The translations under genes and the position numbers were made by a program. 64,000 nt of DNA, taken from positions 115,840-179,839 of the forward strand of contig NZ_LZLY01000097.1 of the NCBI RefSeq assembly GCF_001673535.1, written 5' to 3'. The notes beneath the pieces are model-generated. The model did no database searches and was not told the DNA's origin. It saw only the letters and a program-made list of their open reading frames with translations. Shown here one piece after another: positions 34,272 through 42,419 of this stretch (positions are counted from its first letter, which is position 1; every line of letters starts with the position of its first letter). This DNA is from Mycobacterium sp. 1081908.1. Its GTDB lineage: Bacteria > Actinomycetota > Actinomycetes > Mycobacteriales > Mycobacteriaceae.

Positions 34272-35924
34272 ATGGCGCACGTGCTGGCACCCCCGCCGGT
34301 AATCGCGACGGCGGCCGCCGAGATGTCGGCGCTAGGTTCGACGCTCGGCGAGGCCGGGGCGGCCGCGGCGGGCGGGACAACCGGTGTGGTGGCGGCCGCC
34401 GCCGACGAGGTGTCCGAGGCGGTTGCGCACCTGTTCAGCGCGTACGGCCAACAGTGGCAGGCGCTGCTTGGGCGAGCGGCGGCGTTCCACGGTGAGTTCG
34501 CCCGGGCCCTGGCCTCGTCCGGCAACGCCTACGCCAGCACCGAAGCCGCCAGTGTGGCCGCGTTGGCGGATCCGCCCGTCACCTTCGTGCCGGGCGGAAG
34601 TGGAATGCCGTTCCCGCCGCCGGATTTCGTGGCCAACGTGGTGACTAAGTACGTCGCGCCGAATTTCCCCGTCGGCCTGGTGCAAGCACTGTTCATGCCG
34701 GCGGGCGAATATCCGGATAGCGGCATCAAAGACTTGATGCAAAACATTTCGATAGCCCGGGGTGTCACGGCCCTCAACAGCGCGATCCAGCTGCAACTCG
34801 CCGCCGGAAACACCGTCAACGTTCTGGGCTATTCGCAGGGCGCCAACATCGCCGCGCTGGAAATGCAGTTGTTGGACCCCGCGGGCACGCCGAGCAATTT
34901 ACCGATCAACTTTGTGCTGCTTGGCAATTCGATGAATCCCAACGGCGGCTGGGATGCGCGGTTCCCGGGTTTGAGCGTGCCGACGTTGGGTTTTTCGACC
35001 CTTGGCGCGGTGCCGACGAATGACTTCGTGACCAAGGTTTACACCCTCGAATACGACGGCTGGGCCGACTTCCCGCAATACCCGATCGATATCTTCGCCG
35101 ACCTGAATGCCGTCGCGGGAATGGTGACCGTGCATGGCGGCTATGAGAGCCTCACGCCTACGCAGATCAATTCGGCTGTGGTGTTGCCGACGCAGGGACC
35201 GACGACCACCACCTTCTACATGATTCCGACCCAGAACTTGCCGCTGCTGGATCCGGTCCGATACATCCCCTATGTCGGGAACCCGATCGCGGATTTGGTC
35301 CAGCCGGTCTTGAGGCCCCTGGTCAACTGGGGCTACGGCGATCCCAACTTTGGCTGGTCCACCGGGCCGGCCGACGTGACGACCCCGTTCGGATTCTTGC
35401 CGCCGCTGAGCGACACCTTGGCGCTGGGGCCGGCCCTGGTCAGTGGGGTCCACCAGGGCATCGGCGCGGCGATCGGCGACCTCAACGCCGAGGGTCCCCC
35501 GCAGCTGCCGTCGCTGCAGGATCTATCGCAGGCGCTGACGTCATTCTCATCGGCGCCCGGCACACTGGCCCCGCCCACCGGGCCGCCCTCGATAACCGAT
35601 CTCATCTCCGGCCTCGAGGCGGCCAACACCCAGATCGTCGGCGGCGCGACGACCGCAGTTTCGACGGCCTATTCCACGCTGCTTCCGACGGCGGACATCG
35701 GTACCGCGGTGCTCGTCTCGTTGCCGTCCTACGACTTGAACCTGTTCCTGAACGGGGTGACCCAGATGGTCAACGGTCAGCCCCTCGCCGGGCTCGTCAA
35801 CGCGGTCGGCTACCCGATCGCCGCCGATGTCGGATTGTTGCCGATGCTGGGCGGTTTGGAGGTCGCGGTCCTAGGGGAGGCCGCATATTCGATCGTCACC
35901 GGCACGCCTTACGGGAGCTTCTGA
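34272..35924 (+). CDS. PE-family protein with C-terminal PE-PPE hydrolase domain
   Basis: A 550-aa protein. Residues 1 to about 95 form a PE domain (VLAPPPVIATAAAEMSALGS, then AVAHLFSAYGQQWQALL), which directs export by type VII secretion. After a short linker comes the PE-PPE alpha/beta-hydrolase domain (about 125-360) with nucleophile Ser188 in VNVLGYSQGANIAAL, as in esterase/lipase PE and PPE proteins. The C-terminal ~190 residues are Ala/Pro/Thr-rich and of unknown fold. Good SD GGAGGGG. Last gene before the tRNA cluster; restricted to mycobacteria, which supports the taxonomy. Confidence 0.92.
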   Translation: MAHVLAPPPVIATAAAEMSALGSTLGEAGAAAAGGTTGVVAAAADEVSEAVAHLFSAYGQQWQALLGRAAAFHGEFARALASSGNAYASTEAASVAALADPPVTFVPGGSGMPFPPPDFVANVVTKYVAPNFPVGLVQALFMPAGEYPDSGIKDLMQNISIARGVTALNSAIQLQLAAGNTVNVLGYSQGANIAALEMQLLDPAGTPSNLPINFVLLGNSMNPNGGWDARFPGLSVPTLGFSTLGAVPTNDFVTKVYTLEYDGWADFPQYPIDIFADLNAVAGMVTVHGGYESLTPTQINSAVVLPTQGPTTTTFYMIPTQNLPLLDPVRYIPYVGNPIADLVQPVLRPLVNWGYGDPNFGWSTGPADVTTPFGFLPPLSDTLALGPALVSGVHQGIGAAIGDLNAEGPPQLPSLQDLSQALTSFSSAPGTLAPPTGPPSITDLISGLEAANTQIVGGATTAVSTAYSTLLPTADIGTAVLVSLPSYDLNLFLNGVTQMVNGQPLAGLVNAVGYPIAADVGLLPMLGGLEVAVLGEAAYSIVTGTPYGSF

Positions 35925-35948
35925 TCGAAGCGGAGAATGACCGCTTGG

Positions 35949-36022
35949 TGGCCAGGGGCGGGATCGAACCGCCGACCTTCCGCTTTTCAGGCGGACGCTC
36001 ATACCGACTGAGCTACCTGGCC
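35949..36022 (-). tRNA. tRNA-Phe (GAA)
   Basis: Full cloverleaf on the minus strand: acceptor GGCCAGG/CCTGGCC, D-arm GCTC...GAGC, anticodon loop CTGAAAA (anticodon GAA), T-loop TTCGATC. Discriminator A; an encoded CCA follows at 35948-35946. Confidence 0.97.
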
Positions 36023-36051
36023 GGAAGGCATTGAGTGCCTCGCCGTGTTGG

Positions 36052-36125
36052 CGACCCTGACGGGACTCGAACCCGCGACCTCCGCCGTGACAGGGCGGCG
36101 CGCTAACCAACTGCGCCACAGGGCC
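36052..36125 (-). tRNA. tRNA-Asp (GTC)
   Basis: Minus-strand cloverleaf: acceptor GGCCCTG/CAGGGTC, D-arm GCGC...GCGC, anticodon loop CTGTCAC (GTC), T-loop TTCGAGT, discriminator G. Encoded CCA follows at 36051-36049. Confidence 0.97.
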
Positions 36126-36153
36126 TCGCTTTGCTCCGCGTCGCCGCGTCGCG

Positions 36154-36226
36154 TACCCCCAACGGGATTCGAACCCGTGCTACCGCCGTGAAAGGGCGGC
36201 GTCCTAGGCCACTAGACGATGGGGGC
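36154..36226 (-). tRNA. tRNA-Glu (TTC)
   Basis: Minus-strand cloverleaf: acceptor GCCCCCA/TGGGGGT, anticodon stem CCGCC/GGCGG with loop CTTTCAC (TTC), T-loop TTCGAAT, discriminator A. CCA is not encoded. Promoter-proximal gene of the Glu-Asp-Phe transcript. Confidence 0.97.
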
Positions 36227-36361
36227 CAGAACCGAATCACTTCGGGGGCACTCGCAACGCAGTTACCGTTGGGAGCCACGTCAGCTTAGGTCACCGCGGG
36301 CACAATCCTCAAACGAGCGCCGGCCGAGCCGTGTTCCGAACACAGTATCCTGAACCTTCGC

Positions 36362-36434
36362 GCCCCTATAGCTCAGTTGGTAGAGCTACGGACTTTTAAT
36401 CCGCAGGTCCTAGGTTCGAGTCCTAGTGGGGGCA
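36362..36434 (+). tRNA. tRNA-Lys (TTT)
   Basis: Plus-strand cloverleaf: acceptor GCCCCTA/TGGGGGC, D-arm GCTC...GAGC, anticodon loop ACTTTTAAT region (TTT), T-loop TTCGAGT. Discriminator A and encoded CCA to 36437. Divergent from the Glu-Asp-Phe cluster; the intervening 135 bp carries both promoters and no gene. Confidence 0.97.
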
Positions 36435-36584
36435 CCAAAAACCGCCATGACCTCGGGTGATGCCGGCATTCCGGTGCCGGGCGGCGCCGGACGACGCCCG
36501 GGCTGATCCCCGCCGCTCAGCGCCCCGGGGGACACGCGGGATGCCCCGGTTTAAACGCCGAACGGGATGACTATGCTCGGCAAG

Positions 36585-37382
36585 ATGAGTGTCGATGCGG
36601 CCTACCCAAATGCGCCAGTAGCCCTGGTAACCATGGAAATCCGTCACCCCGCAACTGATTCCCTGACCGAGTCATCGAGCGGGGAGCTCAGACGTCTGCT
36701 CGCGGACCTCCTGCCCATCGAACGCCAGGCGCAGGACGTGGCCTGGGCGATGGGCGCCGGTGGGCAACCACAGCCGGCCGCGGAGCGCTTCGTCCGCTAC
36801 GTCAACCGCGACAACACGCTCGCGGCCTCGATGAAGACCCAGGCGGTCGTCATCGAAACCACCGCCTACAGCAACTTCGAGGACCTCGTCGACCTGGTGA
36901 TGCGCGTGATCGACGCGCGCGCCCAGTTCTCGCCGATCGTCGGGGTGGAACGCCTTGGCCTGCGCTACGTCCTGGAGATCCGCGTGCCCCAGGGCGTGGA
37001 CGGCCGCATCGAATGGAGCAACTGGATCGCCGAGCCGCTGCTCGGGCCGCAACGCATCGCACCCGCCGGCCTGACCCTGACCGAATGGCAGGGTGCCGCG
37101 GTCTATCGGGAGGCGCAGCCGGGCAAGTCGATGATCGTGCGCTACGGCCCGGGCGTGGGTCAGGCGCTGGACGCGAGCTATCACCTGCGCCGGACCATGC
37201 CGGCCCAACAGGGACCGTTCTTCCTGATGGACATCGACAGCTTCTGGACTCCGATCGGGTCCATCCCCGAGTACGACCGCGGCACGGTCCTGGCGACCTT
37301 CCAGGACCTCTACGACCCGGCTCGCACCGTCTTCCAGGAGATGCTCACCAACCGCCTGAAGGACGACCTGCTCAGCCGGTAA
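36585..37382 (+). CDS. TIGR04255-family protein (Rv0831c-like)
   Basis: About 265 aa. The N-terminal [17 protein letters not shown] and later [18 protein letters not shown] fit the TIGR04255 family, whose function is unknown. I recognise it as the orthologue of M. tuberculosis Rv0831c by position beside the tRNA genes. ATG 36585 is used; ATGs at 36567 and 36573 are in frame. Its 3' end overlaps the converging methyltransferase gene by 11 bp. No membrane segments or signal peptide are evident. Confidence 0.8.
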   Translation: MSVDAAYPNAPVALVTMEIRHPATDSLTESSSGELRRLLADLLPIERQAQDVAWAMGAGGQPQPAAERFVRYVNRDNTLAASMKTQAVVIETTAYSNFEDLVDLVMRVIDARAQFSPIVGVERLGLRYVLEIRVPQGVDGRIEWSNWIAEPLLGPQRIAPAGLTLTEWQGAAVYREAQPGKSMIVRYGPGVGQALDASYHLRRTMPAQQGPFFLMDIDSFWTPIGSIPEYDRGTVLATFQDLYDPARTVFQEMLTNRLKDDLLSR

Positions 37383-38271
37383 GCGTCGCGCTGCTGTAGG
37401 TCACGTCGCCGAACGCCTCGGCGAGTTCGTCGTCGGGATACGCGAAGCCGTTCGCGGCGTGCAGCTCCCTGACGGATTGCGACGACGTCCGCCAGCCGCG
37501 CTGCTTCAGATGGTCGAGGATGTGGCTGCGGTGACCGTGATAGACGAGATCGTTGAAGTCGATCTCGAACCCGAGTTCGCTCATCCGGTCGTGGTGTGCG
37601 CGCCACCGCTCGTCGGCGAAAATGGCTGTGTCGGGCACGAATTCGAATGCCAGGCGGCTGTCGGGAGCGCTCAGCGCGGTGATGTTGTCGAACAGCGCGT
37701 CCTGGGCCTTGTCGGGCAGATACACCAATAGCCCTTCGGCGCTCCAGGCCGCGGGAGCCTTCGGGTCGAAACCGGCGTCCCGCAGCGCCGCGGCCCAGTC
37801 GTCGCGCAGGTCGACGGCGACGGTGCGCCGCTCGGCGGTCGGCTCGGCGCCGAGGTCGCTGAGCGTCGACGTCTTGAACTCGATCACCTCCGGCATGTCG
37901 ACCTCATAGACGACGGTGCCCGCCGGCCACGGCAAGCGGTACGCGCGCGCGTCGAGTCCCGACGCGAGGATGACCACCTGATTGATGCCGCTTTGCGCCG
38001 CGTCGAGGAAGAACCGGTCGTAGAACCTGGTGCGGCAGGCCATCCCCCGCGCCATGCGCTGCGGGTCGAACTCGGATTCCGTGCCGACCGGAATCTCGCC
38101 GTTCACCAACCGCACATAGACGTCGATGCCGACGGCGCGCACCAACGGCGCCGCATAGGGGTCGTCGATCAGCTTCTCGTCGGTCGACAGCGCCCGCTGG
38201 GCGGCGACCATGGTCGCCGTCGCCCCGACGCTCGTCGCCAAGTCCCAACGATCGCGATCGGTGCGCGCCAT
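37372..38271 (-). CDS. SAM-dependent methyltransferase, TIGR00027/mycobacterial type (Rv0830-like)
   Basis: A 299-aa protein of the large mycobacterial family of putative O-methyltransferases related to leucine carboxyl methyltransferase. Starts [20 protein letters not shown], with [34 protein letters not shown] (SAM motif I), [14 protein letters not shown] and [19 protein letters not shown]. Substrates of these proteins are generally unknown. Corresponds in position to Rv0830. Divergent from the deaminase gene across 90 bp. Confidence 0.92.
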   Translation of the reverse strand: MARTDRDRWDLATSVGATATMVAAQRALSTDEKLIDDPYAAPLVRAVGIDVYVRLVNGEIPVGTESEFDPQRMARGMACRTRFYDRFFLDAAQSGINQVVILASGLDARAYRLPWPAGTVVYEVDMPEVIEFKTSTLSDLGAEPTAERRTVAVDLRDDWAAALRDAGFDPKAPAAWSAEGLLVYLPDKAQDALFDNITALSAPDSRLAFEFVPDTAIFADERWRAHHDRMSELGFEIDFNDLVYHGHRSHILDHLKQRGWRTSSQSVRELHAANGFAYPDDELAEAFGDVTYSSATLTG

Positions 38272-38361
38272 GGTGTTCCCTCATCCCATCCGAAAAACAT
38301 AGACAGTCTAGTTACTATCACAGCGCCGATCGCCGGCCCGGGCGGGACTACCCTGCGACCT

Positions 38362-38862
38362 GTGACGGACTTCGCCCAGCGAACGATCGAGCTCGCACGC
38401 CAGAACGTCGCCGAAGGCGGTCGCCCGTTCGCGACGGTGATCGTCAACGGCGGCGAGATCCTCGCCGAGAGCGCCAACAAGGTGGCCCAGACCAACGATC
38501 CGACCGCGCACGCGGAGATACTGGCGATCCGAGAGGCGTGCATGAGGCTGGGCACCGAGCATCTCGTCGACAGCACCATCTATGTCCTGGCCCACCCGTG
38601 CCCGATGTGCCTGGGCTCGCTGTATTACTGCTCGCCCAGGGAAGTCGTCTTCCTCACCACGCGCGAGGCCTACGAGCAGTACTACCTCGATGATCGCAAG
38701 TACTTCGAGGTCGCCACGTTCTACGACGAGTTCGCCAAGGCGTGGGACCAGCGTCGGCTGCCGATGCGCTACCAGCCCGAAGAGGCCGCGGTGGACGTGT
38801 ACCGGTTCTGGAACGAACGCAACGGCGGCCGGCGGCAGTCCACGGTCGTCCCGCCGGGATGA
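38362..38862 (+). CDS. Nucleoside/nucleobase deaminase (CMP/dCMP deaminase fold, Rv0828c-like)
   Basis: A 166-aa zinc deaminase: catalytic NDPTAHAEILAIR (HAE) and zinc Cys pair AHPCPMCLGSLYY (PCxxC). The C-terminal part (YYLDDRKYFEVATFYDEFAK) fits the guanine/cytosine deaminase branch rather than TadA. Substrate could be guanine or a modified base. GTG 38362 chosen where similarity starts. 18 bp ahead of kmtR, so the metal-sensor operator at 38868 lies just past its stop and kmtR probably has its own promoter. Confidence 0.85.
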   Translation: MTDFAQRTIELARQNVAEGGRPFATVIVNGGEILAESANKVAQTNDPTAHAEILAIREACMRLGTEHLVDSTIYVLAHPCPMCLGSLYYCSPREVVFLTTREAYEQYYLDDRKYFEVATFYDEFAKAWDQRRLPMRYQPEEAAVDVYRFWNERNGGRRQSTVVPPG

Positions 38863-38867
38863 AGCGG

Positions 38868-38897
38868 CTATTATCTGCGTATGCATGCAGATAGTAG
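38868..38897. promoter_or_regulatory. 30-bp imperfect palindrome overlapping the kmtR start (candidate KmtR operator)
   Basis: CTATTATCTGC (38868-38878) and GCAGATAGTAG (38887-38897) are complementary except one position; the kmtR ATG (38881) lies in the 8-nt spacer. Long AT-containing palindromes of this kind are typical ArsR/SmtB operators. Its position implies a leaderless or near-leaderless kmtR mRNA under autoregulation. Confidence 0.7.
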
Positions 38898-39303
38898 CGA
38901 AGGGCGCTTGCCCGACGACCAGGCCGGCCTCGTCGTCGAGGTGTTCCGGATGCTCGCCGACGCCACCCGCGTGCAAGTGCTTTGGTCGCTGACCAATCGC
39001 GAGATGTCGGTCAACGAACTCGCCGAACACGTGGGAAAGCCCGCACCGTCGGTTTCCCAGCACCTGGCCAAGCTGCGGATGGCGCGGCTGGTCCAGACGC
39101 GCCGCGAGGGAACCACGATCTTCTACAGCCTCGAGAACGACCACGTTCGGCAACTCGTCATCGACGCGGTCTGCAACGCGGAACACGCCGGGCCCGGCGT
39201 ACCGCGTCATCACCGCGGCCAGACCGGACTGAAGGCGGTCGCAGCATCGTCGTCAAACGGCCCCAAACGACAACGTATTTCGCACTCGGAAGGTAAAAGA
39301 TGA
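38881..39303 (+). CDS. kmtR: Nickel/cobalt-sensing ArsR/SmtB repressor KmtR
   Basis: A 140-aa winged-helix metalloregulator, orthologue of Rv0827c KmtR. The DNA-recognition region is MSVNELAEHVGKPAPSVSQH. The metal-ligand residues reported for KmtR, His88, Glu101, His102, His110 and His111, are all present at the same numbers (NDHVRQ, AEHAGP, PRHHRG). In M. tuberculosis it represses itself and a CDF exporter and is released by Ni(II)/Co(II). Here it overlaps a histidine-rich gene by 4 bp, and a palindrome covers its start. Confidence 0.95.
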   Translation: MHADSSEGRLPDDQAGLVVEVFRMLADATRVQVLWSLTNREMSVNELAEHVGKPAPSVSQHLAKLRMARLVQTRREGTTIFYSLENDHVRQLVIDAVCNAEHAGPGVPRHHRGQTGLKAVAASSSNGPKRQRISHSEGKR

Positions 39304-39503
39304 CCGAACAGCACAGCCATGACGCGCCACACGCGCACGAGCACCGCCATGCCGACGGCGCTCACTCACATTCGCACACCACCCACGAACACGACCACGT
39401 CACCCACGAGCACGCCCACACCCACGACGACGGAACCGAGCACACTCACGAGCACGTGCATCAGTCCGACCTCGAAGGCGTGCACGGCCACGCGCACGAG
39501 TAG
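39300..39503 (+). CDS. Histidine-rich putative metal-binding protein
   Basis: A 67-aa hydrophilic protein with 23 histidines (34%), mostly as HxH or H-E-H pairs across the whole length (for example HSHSHTTHEHDHVTHEHAH), plus Asp/Glu/Thr and no Cys. No signal peptide or membrane segment. The ATG overlaps the kmtR stop (ATGA), so it is coupled to a nickel/cobalt sensor. A role in storing or buffering Ni/Co/Zn is the simplest reading. I do not recall this gene in the corresponding M. tuberculosis locus. Confidence 0.85.
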   Translation: MTEQHSHDAPHAHEHRHADGAHSHSHTTHEHDHVTHEHAHTHDDGTEHTHEHVHQSDLEGVHGHAHE

Positions 39504-39509
39504 CGGAAG

Positions 39510-40538
39510 CTAGGAGACCCTCGGGCAGTAGTGCTTCGGGTTGCCGCGCTCGTCTACCGGCGGCAGGTTACGCGCCGGCGTCTGCACCAGCGGTGCGTCG
39601 CAAGGGATTCGCCCGGTCACCCGGTCCCAGCCGGCCCGCGCCCGCGGGTGTTTGCGGTATCGCGTTGGCACGCAGGCAAAGACGAGGCGGACCAGATCGC
39701 CGAACCGGCGATGCAGCCATTCGTCGCGCCGCGACCACCGGTAGCCCATCAGTTCGCGCACGGGCGGATCGTAGAGGCCGACCGTGAGCCACACGAAGAA
39801 CGGGGCCATCAGTTTGCGCTGCGCGGCCCACAGCGGGTCCGGAACCCATTGGGCGAATGGCGGTTTGGGAAGCTCAGTGAGATCGAGGACCGCCCGGGCG
39901 GCGTAGTTGTTCTCTAACACGTTGCTGCACATGTGGTCCCAGTATTGCTGGAAGTCTTCCCAGGACTCCGGCACCGGCCGCATGCTCATGCCGTACAGGC
40001 GATACCACTCGACATGTTCGTCGAAGAGCTGCCGGCGCTGCGCTTCGGTCAACCCCCCGCAAAACCGCTCCGCCACATGGATAGTGCCGACGAAGAACGT
40101 GGCGTGCGCCCAGTAGAAGACGTCCGGGTTCAGCGCGTGGTAGCGGCGGCCTTGTTCGTCGACGCCCTTGATGTCGGTGTGATAGTCGCGCACCTCGGCG
40201 CCGGTGTCCGGGGCGCGGTCGCCGTCGAAGACCACGCCGCCGATCGGGTACAGCGAGCGCAGCAGGCGTGGCCAACGCTCCCGGAAGAACGTCGAGTGGT
40301 CGATGACCGCCGCACCGAGCTGCGGGTGCATGTTCTGCATGGATCCCGCCCACGGACCCTGCAACATGCCGCGCCAGTCCCCGAAGTACCGCCAGGTCAG
40401 CGAATCGGGCCCGAGCGGGATCGGGGGCGAGGCATAGCCCAGCGGCGACACCGGGCACCCGCCGGCCACGCCGTCGGATCCGGCGGGCGAACCGCCGCCG
40501 CTGTTCAGCGGGCGGGCCGCGGAAGTATGTTGGGTCAC
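39510..40538 (-). CDS. DUF2236/MpaB-family (Lcp-like) heme oxygenase-type protein (Rv0826-like)
   Basis: About 342 aa. DUF2236 features: MLQGPWAGSMQNMHPQLGAA, STFFRERWPRLLRS, FYWAHATFFVGTIHVAERF and LYGMSMRPVPESWEDFQQYW. This family includes latex-clearing protein and fungal MpaB, heme-dependent oxygenases that cleave prenyl double bonds. Orthologue by position of Rv0826. GTG 40538 (AGGGA upstream) is preferred over GTG 40586, which lies in the palindrome with the divergent TetR gene. Natural substrate unknown. Confidence 0.87.
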   Translation of the reverse strand: MTQHTSAARPLNSGGGSPAGSDGVAGGCPVSPLGYASPPIPLGPDSLTWRYFGDWRGMLQGPWAGSMQNMHPQLGAAVIDHSTFFRERWPRLLRSLYPIGGVVFDGDRAPDTGAEVRDYHTDIKGVDEQGRRYHALNPDVFYWAHATFFVGTIHVAERFCGGLTEAQRRQLFDEHVEWYRLYGMSMRPVPESWEDFQQYWDHMCSNVLENNYAARAVLDLTELPKPPFAQWVPDPLWAAQRKLMAPFFVWLTVGLYDPPVRELMGYRWSRRDEWLHRRFGDLVRLVFACVPTRYRKHPRARAGWDRVTGRIPCDAPLVQTPARNLPPVDERGNPKHYCPRVS

Positions 40539-40567
40539 TATTAGATCCCTGTAAGTTTCGGCAATTC

Positions 40568-40585
40568 TGACTACATGCGTTGTCA
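40568..40585. promoter_or_regulatory. Imperfect palindrome between DUF2236 and TetR genes
   Basis: TGACTAC-ATGC-GTTGTCA (one mismatch) in the divergent gap, 20 bp before the TetR start. Candidate autoregulatory operator. Its position argues for the shorter DUF2236 start at 40538. Confidence 0.5.
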
Positions 40586-40605
40586 CTTTAGAGCTTAGGA
40601 GCGAT

Positions 40606-41220
40606 GTGCAGACGGGTCAACGACGGGGGCGTTGGACCGGCGTCCCCCTGGAGAGCCGCCTCGCCCTTCGCCGCGACAATCTCATCACCGCGGGCGTGCA
40701 GTTACTCGGCAGCGATCGCGGCCCCGCTCTGACGGTCCGCGCGGTGTGCCGCAAGGCCGCGCTCACCGAACGCTACTTCTACGAGAGCTTCGCCGACCGC
40801 GACGAATTCGTGCGCGCCGTGTATGACGACGTCTGCACGCGCGCGATGAACACCCTCACCTCGGCGAAGACGCCGCGCGAGGCCGTCGAACAATTCGTCG
40901 AGCTCATGGTCGACGATCCCGTCCGGGGACGGGTGCTGCTGCTGGCGCCCACGGTGGAGCCGGTGTTGACGCGGTCGGGCGCGGAGTGGATGCCCAACTT
41001 CATCGACCTGCTGCAGCGCAAACTGTCGCGCATCGGCGATCCGGTGCTGCAGAAGTTGATCGCCACCAGCCTGGTCGGCGGGCTGACCAGCCTGTTCACC
41101 GCGTACCTCAACGGCCAGCTCGGGGCCACCCGCAAGCAGTTCATCGACTATTGCGTCAATATGCTCTTCAACGCGGCGGCGCCCTACGTACCGCCCGCCG
41201 AGCAGGGGAAATCCGAGTAG
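40606..41220 (+). CDS. TetR-family transcriptional regulator (Rv0825c-like)
   Basis: A 204-aa TetR regulator. The HTH region is LRRDNLITAGVQLLGSDRGP, LTVRAVCRKAALTERYFYES. The C-terminal part (VELMVDDPVRGRVLLLAPTV) is of the actinobacterial TetR_C type. GTG 40606 follows AGGAG at 40597-40601. Divergent from the DUF2236 oxygenase gene, its probable target, and upstream of desA1 by 166 bp on the same strand. Orthologue of Rv0825c by order. Confidence 0.9.
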   Translation: MQTGQRRGRWTGVPLESRLALRRDNLITAGVQLLGSDRGPALTVRAVCRKAALTERYFYESFADRDEFVRAVYDDVCTRAMNTLTSAKTPREAVEQFVELMVDDPVRGRVLLLAPTVEPVLTRSGAEWMPNFIDLLQRKLSRIGDPVLQKLIATSLVGGLTSLFTAYLNGQLGATRKQFIDYCVNMLFNAAAPYVPPAEQGKSE

Positions 41221-41325
41221 CGGTTTCGCGCGCACCCCGCACTGGTTAGCCATAGAGAGCCAGGTTCCGCGCGACGCTCGTCCGCCGTCGAAAACTGTGG
41301 CGCGCGGCGCGCGCGAGGAACTTGA

Positions 41326-41374
41326 TGCTACCGGGGGACACAGATATATTGACTGCTACCCGCAGACACAGATA
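41326..41374. repeat. Tandem near-identical 21-nt direct repeat upstream of desA1
   Basis: Two copies, 41326-41346 and 41354-41374 (28-nt period), agree in 18 of 21 positions: both are TGCTACC...GACACAGATA. The second ends 12 nt before the desA1 ATG and includes the region just before the ribosome-binding site. Likely regulatory. DesA genes are controlled by the TetR protein MadR in mycobacteria, but whether this repeat is its site cannot be told from sequence alone. Confidence 0.6.
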
Positions 41375-41386
41375 ACTGGAGGGGCC

Positions 41387-42403
41387 ATGTCAGCGGAGCT
41401 GACTGACTTACAGCTTCTGCACGAGCTCGAACCGGTCGTTGAGAAGTACCTGAACCGGCACCTGAGCGTGCACAAGCCGTGGAATCCGCACGACTACATC
41501 CCGTGGTCGGACGGGAAGAACTACTACGCGCTCGGCGGACAGGACTGGCACCCCGAGCAGAGCAAGCTGTCCGACGTCGCGCAGGTGGCGATGGTGCAGA
41601 ACCTGGTCACCGAGGACAACCTGCCGTCGTATCACCGCGAGATCGCGATGAACATGGGCATGGACGGGGCCTGGGGGCAGTGGGTGAACCGCTGGACCGC
41701 CGAGGAGAACCGGCACGGCATCGCGCTGCGCGACTACCTCGTGGTGACCCGCGCGGTCGACCCCGTCGAGCTGGAGCTGCTCCGCCTCGAGGTGGTCAAC
41801 CGGGGCTTCAGCCCGGGCCAGAACCATCAGGGCGAGTACTTCGCCGAGACGCTCACCCACTCGGTCTTGTACGTCAGTTTCCAGGAACTGGCCACCCGGA
41901 TTTCGCATCGCAACACCGGCAGGGCCTGCAACGACCCCGTCGCCGAGCAGCTGATGGCCAAGATCTCGGCCGACGAAAACCTGCACATGATCTTCTACCG
42001 GGACGTCAGCGAGGCCGCGTTCGAGCTCGCCCCCAACACGGCGATGAAGGCGCTGCACCTGATCCTGCGGCACTTCCAGATGCCCGGCTTCCAGGTGCCC
42101 GAGTTCCGGCGCAAAGCCGTGATCATCGCGATGGGCGGCGTCTACGACCCGCGCATCCACCTCGACGAGGTGGTCATGCCGGTGCTGAAGAAATGGCGCA
42201 TCTTCGAGCGCGAGGACTTCACCGGCGAGGCGGCGGAGTTGCGTGACGACCTCGGCGTGCTGATCAAGGAACTCGAGGCGTCCTGCGACCGGTTCGAGGT
42301 GTCCAAGCAACGCCAGCTTGACCGCGAGGCCCGTACCGGCAAGAAGACCACCGCCTTCGAGCTGCACAAGACCGCCGGCAAGCTGGCGATGAGTCGCCGA
42401 TAA
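41387..42403 (+). CDS. desA1: Acyl-[ACP] desaturase DesA1
   Basis: A 338-aa soluble di-iron desaturase that introduces double bonds into acyl-ACP during mycolic acid synthesis. Iron-ligand motifs: TAEENRHGIALRDY (Glu107, His110) and SADENLHMIFYRD (ExxH). Orthologue of Rv0824c, which is essential in mycobacteria. ATG 41387 with GGAGGGG just upstream; longer upstream frame has no homology. Preceded by a tandem 28-nt-period repeat, and followed by dusB after 16 bp, so the two are likely cotranscribed. Confidence 0.96.
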   Translation: MSAELTDLQLLHELEPVVEKYLNRHLSVHKPWNPHDYIPWSDGKNYYALGGQDWHPEQSKLSDVAQVAMVQNLVTEDNLPSYHREIAMNMGMDGAWGQWVNRWTAEENRHGIALRDYLVVTRAVDPVELELLRLEVVNRGFSPGQNHQGEYFAETLTHSVLYVSFQELATRISHRNTGRACNDPVAEQLMAKISADENLHMIFYRDVSEAAFELAPNTAMKALHLILRHFQMPGFQVPEFRRKAVIIAMGGVYDPRIHLDEVVMPVLKKWRIFEREDFTGEAAELRDDLGVLIKELEASCDRFEVSKQRQLDREARTGKKTTAFELHKTAGKLAMSRR

Positions 42404-42419
42404 GCCCTCGGTAGCTGCC

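Noticed and set aside
36438..36566. Further tRNA or small RNA between tRNA-Lys and the TIGR04255 gene
   Set aside because: No cloverleaf, promoter pattern or ORF of substance could be found.
39300..39503. Dismissing the histidine-rich ORF as a low-complexity artefact
   Set aside because: I considered this but kept the gene: the alternative frame is Thr/Pro-rich, the ATGA coupling to kmtR is exact, and metal-sensor context supports it.
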